Source: Anarhynchus alexandrinus (taxonomy: Eukaryota; Chordata; Aves; Charadriiformes; Charadriidae). Taken from it: a DNA stretch of 64,000 bases. Within the stretch, counting starts at the first letter, position 1. The number at the start of each line of letters is the position of its first letter. The stretch is taken from positions 1,735,436 to 1,799,435 of the forward strand of contig VUYV01000121.1 of assembly GCA_008711295.1 (NCBI GenBank), written 5' to 3'. A program made the position numbers and the translations under genes. Shown here piece after piece: positions 42,219-54,700 of the stretch. The notes beneath the pieces were generated by a model, which was not told the origin of the DNA, ran no database searches, and saw only the letters and a list, made by a program, of their open reading frames with translations.

Positions 42219-42223
42219 GTTTG
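42219..42223. repeat. target-site duplication, left copy
   Basis: GTTTG lies immediately before the TG of the solo LTR and is identical to 42565-42569. Confidence 0.85.
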
Positions 42224-42564
42224 TGTCGTGGTTTGGCCTCAGCCAGCAACAAAGAACCACGGGGCCGCTCGCTCGACTCCCTCAGCCCTGGGCGAAATCG
42301 GAAGAAAAAAAATGGCAAAACTCATGGGTTGAGATAAAGGCAGTTTAACAAAACAGCAAAGGGAAGAGAAAACAATAACACCGGTAAAGGAATATGTGAA
42401 CGCGATTACAGTGCCGCCACTCACCGACCAGACCTGGACCACCACAGTCCCTCCCCCGGCCAGCTCCCCCCTAAAACCTGGGCATGGCTCACATGGGATG
42501 GAATACCTGTGTCCCCTGCTGGCTCCTTGGGGAAATTAACCCCATCCCTGCCAGAACCAGAACA
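42224..42564. mobile_element. solo LTR of an avian endogenous retrovirus (ERVL-like)
   Basis: The 341-bp element starts TGTCGTGGTTTGGCC and ends CCAGAACCAGAACA, so it has the TG...CA ends of an LTR. It is flanked by a perfect 5-bp target duplication, GTTTG, at 42219-42223 and 42565-42569. Five-base duplications are usual for ERVL-type elements. The sequence resembles a common avian LTR from memory. The orientation with the CCACGACA end as the 3' end, i.e. minus strand, seems more likely. GC content and CpG count are far above the flanks, suggesting modest age. No internal retroviral genes remain, so this is the product of LTR-LTR recombination, lying in an intron of the minus-strand gene. Confidence 0.85.
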
Positions 42565-42569
42565 GTTTG
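42565..42569. repeat. target-site duplication, right copy
   Basis: GTTTG lies immediately after the CA of the solo LTR and is identical to 42219-42223. Confidence 0.85.
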
Positions 42570-43264
42570 CTAATTATGGAAAGTTTTATGAACAACAACT
42601 TGTCTCCCCTAGACCAGGTTTTATTTCGTTCTTTATTCTGCAACTGAATTAGGATATGGGGTTTAGGACTTCATTCTTACTCCCTAACACACCTGTATTC
42701 TCATAAGTTTTGATCACGGTGACTTCACAAAAGAACATGGAAGGGAGCATAGAAGAAGGAAATGCTTTTTTCCATACAGAAACCTTGTCATTTTGATAAT
42801 TAATACAAGCAGTAGTTATTTAAGAAGTGTGGTAGTGATGCAAGTTTGTATTTAAGTACAATACATAGTGCACTGGGGACTCGTTTATCTGAATTCTTAC
42901 TATCCAAACCTCCTACTACACAAAATTGTGCCACCTCCCCCGACATGCATCTTTTGCACCGAGAAGTCTGCTGATTCTGAAACCTCATTTAGCCAAAAAA
43001 ATTCTATATCTCTACTCTGCTTGGGTAGACAGGTAGCTCTACTCCACACTCAGGTTAGAGTTCTCATAGTACCCACTTTCAAAATATTACAGAACAATAT
43101 TCTCCAACTGACTGCATAACGTACCTCCATATTTGCGTAAGTGTTTTTGCTTACATACAAGGCTGACCTGCAAACTTAAGGCACCTAAGGTTAAATGCTT
43201 TTGAACAGCCCTCAAAATTGCTTTGGAATGAATAACTGGTGAAAGACTGCAAGTCCTACAACAC

Positions 43265-43330
43265 CTGTAGGCATTGCACTGATACAGCTCTGCACTGTCA
43301 CCTCATTTGCAGGCTGGACAATATCTAATA
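43265..43330 (-). CDS. coding exon (3' boundary uncertain)
   Basis: The acceptor is strong: a run of T and C ending in TTTTTTCCCAG. The exon starts in phase 1, matching the preceding exon, and reads LDIVQPANEVTVQSC followed by ISAMPT. The donor is unclear. ACAG-GTGTTG (used here) gives phase 1. GAG-GTGACA at 43296 or GTT-GTAGGA slightly downstream would give phase 0, which is the phase needed by the candidate exons at 40.7 and 36.6 kb. None of the three is a strong donor. Confidence 0.6.
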
Positions 43331-44262
43331 CTGGGAAAAAAGAAAAATATCTTTTATTATGGAGTTCAGACCAACCCCCAAAAGTCCTGTACTTGAGCTA
43401 ACAGCTACAGTATGCCCAAATGTAAATTCCATTACTGTAAAAGCAGTTAATACCTCCTGAAGATTTAATGGCACAGTCAAGGTTTATTACAGAATAATAT
43501 TTAAAATGTGATGGAAAATAATTTTTTATTTCTATATGACATTCAAGATAATAAAAGCATTAAGCCACAATAGACACAAAAGTAATGCCTGTGCTTATAG
43601 ATATTAAAAAGCCTATCACCAAGACAGAATTTTAAGGTTATTTTTGATTTCCCACTCACAAATACTATGCCATTTTATTGATATGTAAGGTAATAAAATA
43701 ATAATTTCCAATTATTATCAGTTCATCATGGTGAACATATAATATAATTTACTTTTTAATTAAGGAGCAGTTTCCAAGGCTGAAATAGTTCTTTTTTAAT
43801 CAAGAAGAAAGTCGTCATCTTTTTCCTATAAACTCTGAACCCTTGAAGAGCTTAACGAGCTACAAGGCTGACATTTCAACCACTAAACTTGGACTAAAAA
43901 TATAGAATATTAAGGTTTGTTTTATTCAGTGGTGCAGCTAACATTATACACTTTGCCAGTGTTGTTTTCAGGCATAATATGTATTGGGTTTTATAAATAG
44001 CGAGAAAGGCAATGCAGTCTAAGCAAAGCACAGGAGAGAAGTCAAAGGGAGGTGTGCAAAGTAATTTAAATAAAATTATGCTTCTTGGTCAAGACCAGTG
44101 GCACAAAATTCCCTCTCCTGCTTGCAAAATATCTCTGCCTGTTTCTACGGGTTAATAGAGGCTTTGCAGATAGCTGGTAAATTGTATACAAGCAATTTTA
44201 CAATTTGGAGAGCGGCTTAATGTGGGCCAGTCAGTGCTTTAATCTTCTGGAGATGACCTTGT

Positions 44263-44336
44263 GCAGAGGGAAAGGCGGACTCTGCTCCCAGATGGGCAGT
44301 TGCCCGTCCGGGAGCAGAGTCTGCCTTCCCCTCTGC
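44263..44336. repeat. 74-nt near-perfect palindrome
   Basis: Pairing position i with 88599-i matches 32 of the 37 pairs by Watson-Crick rules. Two more are G-T (44277/44322 and 44293/44306), two are A-C (44271/44328 and 44290/44309), and the central G/T pair is unpaired. There is effectively no spacer. All four non-Watson-Crick pairs before the centre are what a single transition in a perfect palindrome would leave. The core arm is ACTCTGCTCCC against GGGAGCAGAGT. It is GC-rich in an AT-rich intron and begins 63 bases past the donor of the 44400-44458 exon. It is not a recognisable transposon end. Confidence 0.9.
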
Positions 44337-44399
44337 CAGTTATAGACATTGGAAAAAAATAGATTAAAACAGAAGAAAAGGTAAAGTAAAGGCACATAC

Positions 44400-44458
44400 C
44401 ACCACCACTAACAGCTTTGCGCTGCAAATCTGGAAGAGGTCGCTCAGCCACTGACACC
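44400..44458 (-). CDS. small coding exon
   Basis: This 59-bp exon runs from phase 2 to phase 1. The acceptor is excellent (CCCCCACTTCTGTTCTGGTGCCTCAG spans 44459-44484, shown here by its two ends CCCCCACTTC and GCCTCAG) and the donor is GTATGT. It encodes 19 residues: VSVAERPLPDLQRKAVSGG. It joins the 43.3-kb exon with a Val codon. A 74-nt palindrome begins 63 bases past its donor inside the following intron, which is worth noting for splicing. Confidence 0.75.
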
Positions 44459-47134
44459 CTGAGGCACCAGAACAGAAGTGGGGGTTAAAATTATGCCTCC
44501 AGGTAAGACACCTACAAAGCTAAGATTACATGATGGGTTAGGAAGCTATTGGTGGCCTTTCTAGCTGGGAATGAGGGAGGTGTAATGTTAAGTGGGAGAT
44601 TCATGGAGTCATCTTGGTTTGACATTGCCTCCCCACCTTCACTTTTATGGGCTCCATCAGCTGTTAAGGGTTTGCAATTGGGGGCATTTTAAAATATATA
44701 TTTGTACAATAACTTTTTTTTTTTTAAATACTTATTCATGCAAAGTCCATACTCACTTTCAGACGGTCTAATTGAACTCAGTGGCACTACCTATGGAGAA
44801 CATCCCGATCCATCCCTCAGTTGCTAAAGGATAAAACCCACCACGGAGGCAACTAGAGGAGTTTCCAGATAAAAACATCTGATTGCTTATACTTGAGCAC
44901 AGTCACTTCCTACTGAGCCTTAGGAGTATTGCAGAAACCCTTCCTTAATAATTATGTGGAAATTTAAGTGACAGGCAGGGGAAATCTGGGCCGTCAGCAA
45001 CAGGAACGCCTGGCCAGGCCCAGTGCAGCACCATGGATGCAGCTCCCTCCACCATTGGGGTCAGTTCTACCTCACATTCAGAGACTCCACTTCCAGATTT
45101 TCCACAATTAGATGCATTCCTTTCTATAATTAATTAAAAAATGGCACAGTGAGGTTAACAACCAGCACAGCACATCAAAACAGTGGGCAAAAAATACAGA
45201 AGGGAAAATGCAACAGGTGTCTAATTAGCCTGGTGACATCAGGACAAGCTGTCCCAAAGGTAGGGGTTTTAAGCAGGAACTGGGACCAAAATAACTGCCT
45301 TTTTTTTTTAATAGATGTAAGTAAATAAAATTGTCTGCTTCACTATGACAAATGGATTCTGTATTTTTATACATATTTATATATTTTTATAATGTATTCA
45401 TATTGCTATATAAATTTGTGTATCTAAGCTATATTTACATATTCTATATCCAAAAAGGGAATTTTGGTAGCTATGCAGAGGTAAATACATCTTTCCTCCT
45501 CTTCCTTCCCCATTCTGACCATTTCTGTAGAGCATTTCAAGCTGTACAGATAAAAAGAATTATGATGAGTTTATTATTAAGTGGAAGCAATCAAGTATTT
45601 AGAGCAGGGCAAATAAGGTTCAGTCCTTCACTGAATCGGAGGGAGTGCCAGCTCTGTTTCCTCATCTGATCGGCAATCCAGACAAGCTTGCCCACACGCT
45701 CCCCATGAGGTACCTTTAGCTGGAGTTTCCTTCTTCCCCCCTCCCAGCCATGTTTCTGCATCTCTCAGCTTTCAAGAGATGCTTTAAAATCCACAGCCCC
45801 ACAGACACCCCCCTCTGTACAAGAGGAGTGGGGTACAATGCTGGTTAACTGTTTTCAATAAACATTAGCTGAACAAGGCGATTCAAGCCAGAACACGCCC
45901 CAGAAAGTTGTGGAAACCTTGTCATCCAGCTGTTAGTACAGTGAGACACTCACCCCACCACAGTCAAGTACCTCACAGACACTTTTCACTTCACACCGCA
46001 CACTTACAAAAGCTGTCCTTGGGCAGACAAGGGCTAAGTCAGCACACAGACCTGCCCAAAAGAGTTTATCCAGAAAAAAAAAGTCCCCTTAATAGCCGGT
46101 GCTAAGTCACGACAGTGACTGTGACTACAAACAATCAAGGCCTGATAAAAAATTACCAATTACAAATTTGATATAGGTTAGTACTGCACCCAAGCTTTTA
46201 GTGATGAGGACAACATCCTGGATTAAATCCTTCTGATAGTTTTTTCAGGCTGCAATTTTACTTCAGCAAACAGAAGTAAAAATTTGAGCCAAGGCACATT
46301 GTTTGAAATACATTCCTGACACTTACCACCACTAGATGCATTATAGGAGTAATATTAATTCGTAGTTCAGTTATACTACTGAGCAACTGTTTTCTGTTTA
46401 TCAGTTTGTATTTGGCAGAGCTGAATCATACTAGTGTGCAAGCAGAGCCAGTCTAAAGAAAGGGAGACAAGTTCCGAAATTTTAACCCAGACAGCTGTAC
46501 AAACCTCACATTTGCTGGAAATAAGGATAATGGCCCGCAGGCAAAAGATCTGATAGCATTTTCCATTAATTATGCACTGATTTCTTAAAATTATTCAGAG
46601 CAGGCTGGACAAGCCTTGATGGATTTCAAAGGCCAGCCTATGTCTATGTACTAAATAGCACACATTTATTAAAATCCAGCTTTCAGCTATTCGTAGTGCA
46701 CACTGCCACTCCAATAATTTTCCATAAATTGAGGGACTTGCAAGTGTAGATTAATTGAGGCAATGAAAGAGCAGCTAGAGTAAAGAAATTAGATATTCCC
46801 TTTCATAGTTTCTTCTCTTGAACTTTCAGATTTCACAGTGGTGGGCAATTCCCCAAAATAAGCCAGCAAGGGAATATAAGCTCAAACAGCATTTATTAAA
46901 TCCAACAGCAGAATTGGTAAATGGTTGCATATAGACTTTGCTTTCTGTCACATATCATTTTGAAGCAACCAAGTAAACACATGGTTGAGTGTTGTGGTTA
47001 GGCACTTTGCTTGTGATAACAGGAAAAAAACCAAGCATAATTTGGCTTGTCATCTCTCTCTGTTGCTAAACCACAGATGATTTTGAGATAACTGTGTTTG
47101 TTTCCTAAGACAATTTGCTTTTTACCTTAAGAAA

Positions 47135-47225
47135 AATAAACAAAAAAAAAACCCACACAAAACAAAACCAAAACCACCACACAACTGAAAGCCAAAAACC
47201 CCCACAAAACCAACCAAACAAAAAG
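47135..47225. repeat. A/C-only low-complexity tract
   Basis: The plus strand is almost entirely A and C (for example AACAAAACCAAAACCACCAC). The minus strand is therefore a T/G-rich tract just upstream of an AG at 47126. Similar strand-biased tracts occur at 7003-7060, 9601-9652 and 24198-24242. Confidence 0.8.
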
Positions 47226-48444
47226 AATAAACCCAGCAAAGCCCATAGGCTGTTTAATTTCCTCAACAGACTTTGATGCTTTAAGCATACATGCAGCATT
47301 TCGCAGATGATTTCTTACTCAGTTGGTTCAGGGTGGCTCCAAACTGTGCAAGCAGTTACTGAAAGGCTTTCATGATACAACGGTAAAGATGTACTGAATA
47401 GCAGAGGCATTAAAACCAAGAGTCCTCAGTGCGGGATGCCGAATTATGTTCTTTGGCAATCATATCTACATTGCTGCAAGTAAATCTGCCACTTAATCAG
47501 TTGTTAGAAGATTGCAACCGATGAAAACAGCATGTGTTTAGAGCCACTGTTGGGCTCCCAAACTTTCTGCAGGGACTAAAATGGCTGGGGAGCCCTTCCT
47601 GCATTTGGAAAGGCTACAGTGAGTGGAAATAAGCATCCCCCTGTTCTCCTCCCCCACTACCATGAAAATGGCCGTGAGAAATCCTTCTGCTTAGGGCCAT
47701 CCCATCTCATTCCTCTTTTACATCCTGCCCATGGGTACACCGAGTCAGGTCTCAGCATTTGAGAAGTGCAACAAGAGGTGAATAAAATACAAATGCTTCA
47801 GCTGAGCGTAATCTTGTACCCTGCCTTGCGTAACCGGCCCCATTTGCTTCACACAGGGCTATGCGGACACATTAAGAGTGACTGCTTTAGCAGCATGGCT
47901 GCAGGAAGACACCCAAGGGGCTCCTGGGTCTCTGCAGAGCCAGACAGACTCCTCCACCTCCCAAAGCATAAAATAACTTTTTCCTTCTGTTTCTCTTCCC
48001 CTTCTGCAAAGCTAGGTAGGGGACGCTACTTATCATTCAGAAAGCATGCAGCCGAGATAACTGCACTAACCTAGTTACAGAATTAAGAGAATCAATAATA
48101 ATAACAGAAAACAATAATGATGAAGCCACAAAGATTAGTGTTTGCATTTCGAACATGATGAAACCGCCCAACTCCAAATTAATTTTTAAAAGTAAGCATC
48201 AGCAGATAGAGGGTTTTTTTTCCACAGCAATTTCCACTGCTAACCCTTTCAGCTGTCTTAATACGGTCTTTAAACTACATACATTACTACTATAAATTAT
48301 TTTGATTTTTGTTGAAAATAACAATCATAATTTTTTGGAGGAGGTAACTTTACTTTCAAGCCTGGCTTGTATCCTGTTAGCTGTTACAAGCTTTTAAATC
48401 ACACTGCATTTTATAGAAGTTCTTTAGAAAGGAGTAACATTGAA

Positions 48445-48850
48445 AATACAAGCAATTAGAGAAATCATGGGGAGTTTCCTACCTACGGAGAGTGGCAAGA
48501 ACAGGGCAGCCTCAAGGGAGAAAGTGAGCCGAGGGCAGCCACAACACAGGCTGGGCAACAACCTCACCAACAGGGCTCAGTCCCATTGCTCCAGAGCCAG
48601 GCAAGCAGGAACAGCAATAGCAAGACATCCCACGGACAGCTCAGATGAAAAGCAAAGCAACAATTTGGCAAATCCAAAGAAAAAGTCAGGAGCAGAAACA
48701 AACACACCTACAGCATAGTTCAAGCACAGAGCAAAACCCAGAGCTCAGCTTAAATAGAGCTCCAGCATAACGAGCAGAGGGGGTAGGGTGGGTCACAGGT
48801 GAGGCTAATCAGGACAATTAAGGCTTACTGGTGCTTCCGGGGCCCTGACA
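48445..48850 (-). other. GC-richer TATA-bearing segment, possibly an old LTR
   Basis: On the minus strand the segment starts TGTCAGGGCCCCGGAAGC (rc end near 48848), has a TATA-like box CTATTTAAGC at 48748-48757 inside a purine-balanced GC-rich stretch, and then continues about 300 bp with no frame. The layout resembles the U3 and R parts of an LTR. I found no clear terminal match or target duplication, so this remains a suggestion. Confidence 0.3.
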
Positions 48851-51738
48851 CACTGTTTTGCTTGAGTAAGCTTTAATGAGGAAGATCTCTTAGTGACCAC
48901 ACTGTAGGAAGTGAATATTGCACTGGAAGAGGTACCAACCAATTGCTGGCCTGAGCTAGATAGTTATATGGTGTAGATTAATGGAAATCTGTCCCATTTT
49001 ACAGTGAATTCTGCATATGCTCACATGAAACCCATCAGAAACTCAGTGGGAAACACCAGTCTACAATTAATAAACTCTACTCCAAATTGCATACTCTGAC
49101 ATCACTGTCTTTTGGCCTGCTTTCACAATGCCTTCCTTCCGAAAATGGACGAGAGGTCAGCTGTTCTGCCAGGATATTCCTGCCATCACAGATCACATCT
49201 AAACCCTAATCTGGGAGAAGAAATAACACATAAAAGGGATGGTTCCAAGAGAGCTCTTTTAAATGTGAGGAACACTGAAAGTCGGGGGAGCACCTAATCA
49301 GCACTTGTAGTTTGTCCCTTCCCTGTCCCCTTCCCCTGCAGGGTGTGTGCTCATGTCTGTGGGTGTCTCTGAACATTCACACATGTGAGCTACTCACATA
49401 GGTAACACTAGTTACAGCTCCTCAGCCTGCTTTTGCCTTTTTACAGATCCTCCTTGAAGTTTACGGTATGTGTCTCAAGACCTACCATACTTCTCCCAAT
49501 GCTGTTCTCTGCAAATACAGACCTTTGGCTTTCCCAAGCCAAGGAAGAGCTTATATTCTCTACATGTGGGATTTGGAGAACAAGTCTTCAAAACATGTAA
49601 GCACCAGAGTAACCTCTTTTCAAATAAATTAAATGTACAGGACATCCCGTTTTAAACATCCTCATAAAATATCTCAGAATATACTGAACCACCTATCTAA
49701 AAGCATTCATCTTTCCCTCCTGAACTACACTATCCCCTTCTGATGGTTGCACTGCACCTGAAGTGAAGCCCAGCCACCATGGAAAGTACGTACCCATCAA
49801 GTACACCGTCATCCTGCTTAACAGGAGGGCAGCTTGCATCACAGAACATAAAGAAAAGCTCAAAAGAGTGGACCCTCCACTTCAAACATGCTCACTTGCC
49901 AGTGGTTTTGCAGGCCATTGCTGCTTGGAGCTGCTTGTTTGAAAAGGTCAAGAAAAAATGGGAAGAACAAGCCCTACGTGGGAATGATCACTGTAGCCTC
50001 ATTCAAAACGCAACTAACAGCTCAGGTGGTCTGATGGGTGGCCAGAGAAATCAGGTGCGATCTACAACAAAACGAGCAGAACACAGAATAGGAAGGCGAT
50101 TAACTGAGTGACTGGCAAAGGGGATCAGGATAGCAACAGACACAAGATCTAACAACAAACATTCATTCATTCTTCAGCTTCTTAATCATAGCTCTTTATG
50201 CTTCATCATTGATCCATAGTTGTAACACCCCTGTCTGCCTTCTATACGCCACCTTTCCTCCCCTCACCCTCAGCTGTAACTGATGTGGGGCACTTATTTT
50301 CAGCTGCTCAGGGAACAGACCATCTTTCCTAAACATCAGAGCCCCTGAGATACAGGTGCTGTGCTCAATGAATTCCCTGCTATATGCTACCTCATTTCAG
50401 ATAATAAATGTAATAAAAATGTCTTTAGTTATGAATAAAAGCGTGTATTTTTATAAATGCATATTTCCATAAAACATTGAAAACTTAAACCAAATCACAT
50501 CAAAACAGTAAGACAGTGAGCGGGGCATTCACCCTGAAAAGGAAGATGCCTGCGTGCGTATCAGTGGAGACAGTGCAGCCACCTGAAGCAGCAGTATGAA
50601 ACTGCAGAAGAAGGAACGAGCTCTTTCCCTTCACTTCTTTCTGTTATGCTTCATGTAGTGATACTGAATCAACAGCAAGATAGGAAGACTCATCCCCAGA
50701 AACAGAAGCAGCTTTTAAGTGCTTCCACTATAAACAATACCAAGCGGAAACAAAGGCACAAAAGTGAATGTCCCTAACAAACAGCGCTGCCTATTAATAT
50801 TCTTGTATTGCTGTCGAATTTTAGGAATATCATTTTCTGTGAGGTTTTTTTTCCCCCTGTTGTTTTCATCTGCCAGGAACACCCACTGAGGGCAGCCAGC
50901 TAGCTAAGGTTTTTGGCAGAGGAAAGCTACTCTACAAAACTTGAAGCTTACATTTCTCAAGAGTTCTGCTCAGCTGCTGTAAAATTTGATAGGTGAAAAC
51001 CCTATTTCCACATTCATACTTTTCCTGACAATTTCAGATATTTTTTCTGACCTTCTTGTGCAGTGAAACACTGCGCAACAGTCTCCTTCCAGCTCTAAAT
51101 CAAGTAGCAGCCAAGAAAGAAACAAATAAAAACTCTAACCTTGTTGTGGTGGTGCTACTGCCTTCATTACTTTGCTTTTTTATCAGTTAAAACATTTTCC
51201 TCGCTAACATTGGACAGCAGCCGTGATGTAGGCTTTAATGAAACTCTTATATTTGTTTTCCAGAAACTGACCGATGTCATCATTTGCTCTTCCCCAATTC
51301 ATTAAAACAAGCAAAAGCAGGAATACATGAGCTCCTCCCAGCTCCTGCACAACAGCTGACCTGCTTTTATTGGAAAGCAAGGCTTATGCAGTGACAAAAT
51401 CTGTCAGTCCCCATCTTTTGAGCACGTTCACCTAAATTCAACAGAAAAGCTGTGCTCAAGTTCTCAGAGCTAACTGGTGTGGGCAAGTTGCATCCACACT
51501 GCCTTTATGACTGAGGGCTTGGGCTTTTCTCCCACCCAGGTCTTGACTTCTCTGCCTCACTGCAGCCTCACTGCAGCCAGAGTGAGAATCACGTGGGCAA
51601 TGCAGATTACCAAAAAAATGCAGGACTGAGTAAAGGCTGATCCCAGCTTATTCCAGATGCACAGGTAGAATCAGTGATACACTGCCAGATGTTTGATGAC
51701 TGAGGCTGGATAGAGGAGAGACACTGCGTAGTCCTCAC

Positions 51739-51783
51739 CAAGGGACAGGCTACAAAATAAGTCATTACTAGGTACCGTAGGTT
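51739..51783 (-). CDS. small coding exon
   Basis: This 45-bp exon is phase 1 to phase 1. The acceptor is strong (pyrimidine tract ending in GCTGTGCAG) and the donor is TTG followed by GTGAGG. In the frame set by the previous exon it encodes PTVPSNDLFCSLSL, with a Glu at the upstream junction. Another frame (phase 0) is also open, so the frame rests on phase continuity. The next confident exon (44400-44458) starts in phase 2, so at least one exon lies between them. Confidence 0.5.
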
Positions 51784-54700
51784 CTGCACAGCAGAAAAAT
51801 GACAGAAATATCCTAACAGGAAAAACTAACACTTCAATAAACCCTATACTGTCAAAACACTGGATACAAATTCATAAAACATCAGGCTTCGTTTGCTCCA
51901 GTGCTCAGACAGTTATTCATTTAACACTATTTCCTGATGTGACTTTAATTCTCATATTATTCGATAATTTAGCCAATGTGTTCTTTGCACCAATAATTTT
52001 ATGAGACAAATTCGAATGATAAGCAGCAAGCATCAATTAAGACACTGGTGCTGAATTGTGTTTGATAGATGGTCATTTTGAACAACTGAGCGCCTTACTA
52101 AGATATTTGTTGATCATCCTTCTCCCTCACCTACATGTACACAAACTTTTTAGTTAATATTAGCTTCCTGTGTGTTTTGGAAAGCGTAGGCCTGACAGCA
52201 ACAACATGAGTTTAGCAGTCACTGTGCAGACTCTCAGAAGCTACGACAGTGCTCTGCTCTCTTTGAACAGTGACAATTAATCATGTCAAATCGTACCAGA
52301 TGCCAAAGCAGTTTTGTGATGTCAATAAATATTCAGAGGAGACTTGCTTCAGATGAAGACAGAGATTCATTTCAACCGGTGATCTAAGCAGGGTTCAGAC
52401 CTAGAGGTAAAAGGCTGTTGGACTAATTTACTGCACATCCTCCATTTCTGCAGTCCTGAGAATATGAGGTCATATTTTAGGAATGAAAATTAATATGTTT
52501 TACTGATTTTAACACATGCTGGCCTCATCCTGTCATCTTTATAAGTAGGAACGATTCATTGGCTTTCGTTAAAGTACACATGCACCACAATTTCAAGACA
52601 GTATATCTGCTATATAAAAACAGGAGCAAACTTTCTCCTTCCTTTTTTTGTAACGCTAGTGTACATTCCAGTATCTAATTAAATAAAACTTCTTTCTAAT
52701 ACTGAACTGTAGATGCTGGTCAACAGCCCTGGTTAATTCCCATGACAAGATATTTCAGATTTTTTTTTCTTCTTCTTCGTCTTCACAGCAGATCATTTTA
52801 ATTCCAGCTGAGACTGAGTGAAGCAATGCTGATTTCCCCAGATGGTTCTGCTTTCTTAGACAGAACCCTGATGGAATGATAATTACAGCTGAGGAGATAG
52901 GCAAAACTGTGCGATAAATGATAGAAAAAACAATAACTACATTTCATCAGCATGCACAAGCTAACTGAAGCGATCATATGATTTGTTATTGGCCTCATGC
53001 ATGATGCTGCCAGGCTGAGGCATGTTTTTCATTCCTCATTAGATTTCACTAGTCTCTTCCACACCTCTTTTCTATGATTCCGAAATGATTGGCAAATTCC
53101 TAAAATAAGTAAAATGCTCTTCTTTCATACTCCTCGCATGTGAGAAATGAGGAATATCAGCAGGGGAAAAGCCATTTATTGGATTATCAGAGATGTTACT
53201 TCTTGGTATTTCCTTCAGGAACATGTGACATTCTTTTTAATTTGGAAGCAGCTTTGCTATGCTGCCAATGGGAGTACTATGCATGATCCTAGCAGCCAAA
53301 ACCAAAACAAACTACATAGCCCACTGACTTATGGGTGGGGTCTGGTTATCTCGCTACCACTGACGGCACGGGATAAATGCATACAGTATTTGTCTGATCC
53401 AAGTAACACTGCAAGGCCTCACAACACTTTATACATACTCACTAATAGAGAAAAATGCTGCACGCAGTCCCCATCAGTGGACATTAAGTAAAATAGTCTG
53501 TTTTGGTGGAAGAGACTTGGGGAAATGGCTTTGTACAATCATCCATCTTGATTCTCAAATATTTTTGTTTCTTGTGAAGTTGCTGCCTCAACACATAATT
53601 TGTAACAGTTTTCGTCTTGCAGATATCCTAGAAAATGATGAGTAAGGCCAATAATCACCCTGAGAGGTGTCCATGAGAGCTTCTCTGATTACGCCCATTT
53701 CTTTCTATTAAAAGATTTTCCACGGGGCATCCATTAGCAGTACGGATCACAGAAACGAGAGCACGTGCTTGCTTTCTTCCCACACCTTGATAACGGAGCA
53801 CAAAAACAGCTTAACAGGGAGAGCTCGCGGCAGCCAAGTCGGCTGTTAAACAGGCGAGTCAGCAGAGACACAGCTTTGCAGACTCCCGTGTGTGAAGCAT
53901 CTGCATAGAGTGAGGTTGTCTCATATCCCCCACTGACTTTAAACTCTTAACTAGAATGTACTACAATTTATCCTACCCTCCAGCTGAGTTAATGGAGGGG
54001 CAGGCTACTCCCGGGATCATTATTATTCATTATTATTTTATAATGCCTGCTGGTGTTATTTTAACAGCTGCTCGCATGAAGGAATACATAAAAGATAGGC
54101 CACCTTTGTGACACCAGCACTAGGCACACGCCTGGGGAATGGAGAGCAAGGACAGGATGGTGCTGGGTCTCTGTGGCAGCACGAGCATTATCTCTCTGTA
54201 ACATCCATGCTAAACCCACGCAAATTCTGTGATTACAAGCATCACCTTTTAAAAAACAAATTGTGCTAACCTACAGTCAAGCTTGGGTTTTGTGCGTGCT
54301 GAGGACCTGCAGTTCCAGCTGATCTGGAAATGCAGAAGCTTTAGCAGGCAGAGAGGAGAATTATTAGGAGCACAGGGGGAATGGCATGCCTATTCTGAGG
54401 GCAGACTAAAAAAGCCTGGTTTTCTTAGTCTAATAAAATGAAGGCTGAGAGGGAGTAAGATTGCTAACCACAGACTGAGCAAGCAAGGCAACAGAAGAGA
54501 TAAGCACTGGGGAAGGAAACGAACAATGTGAGCTAGAGGACAAAACCAAATAGTTCCAGGCTGGCCATGGCTAGAAAGTACATGTCAGAACAACATAGCT
54601 CCAGATAAAACCCATCAGCAGGAGAAATGCCAGCAAAACCTTATGGTTTTTACAACACAGTTTGATCCATTTCTGTAAAGAGTTCTCTAATTCAAGACCT

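Larger units (their letters stand above)
36675..43264 (-). other. intron region with one candidate exon
   Basis: It contains the candidate exon at 40652-40736 and the solo LTR. A G-rich run (GGGGTGGGGGGAGGGGG) lies near 41750. Nothing else is recognised. Confidence 0.5.
44459..51738 (-). other. intron region with a missing exon
   Basis: The exons on either side do not match in phase (1 out, 2 in), so at least one exon is hidden here. Good acceptors open phase-1 frames at 47125 and 46514, but neither has a convincing donor. The region also holds the TATA-bearing segment at 48.4-48.9 kb and the A/C tract at 47.1 kb. Confidence 0.5.

Noticed and set aside
45601..45720. Minus-strand stretch open in two frames for about 35-40 codons
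   Set aside because: There is no pyrimidine tract before any AG and no usable donor.
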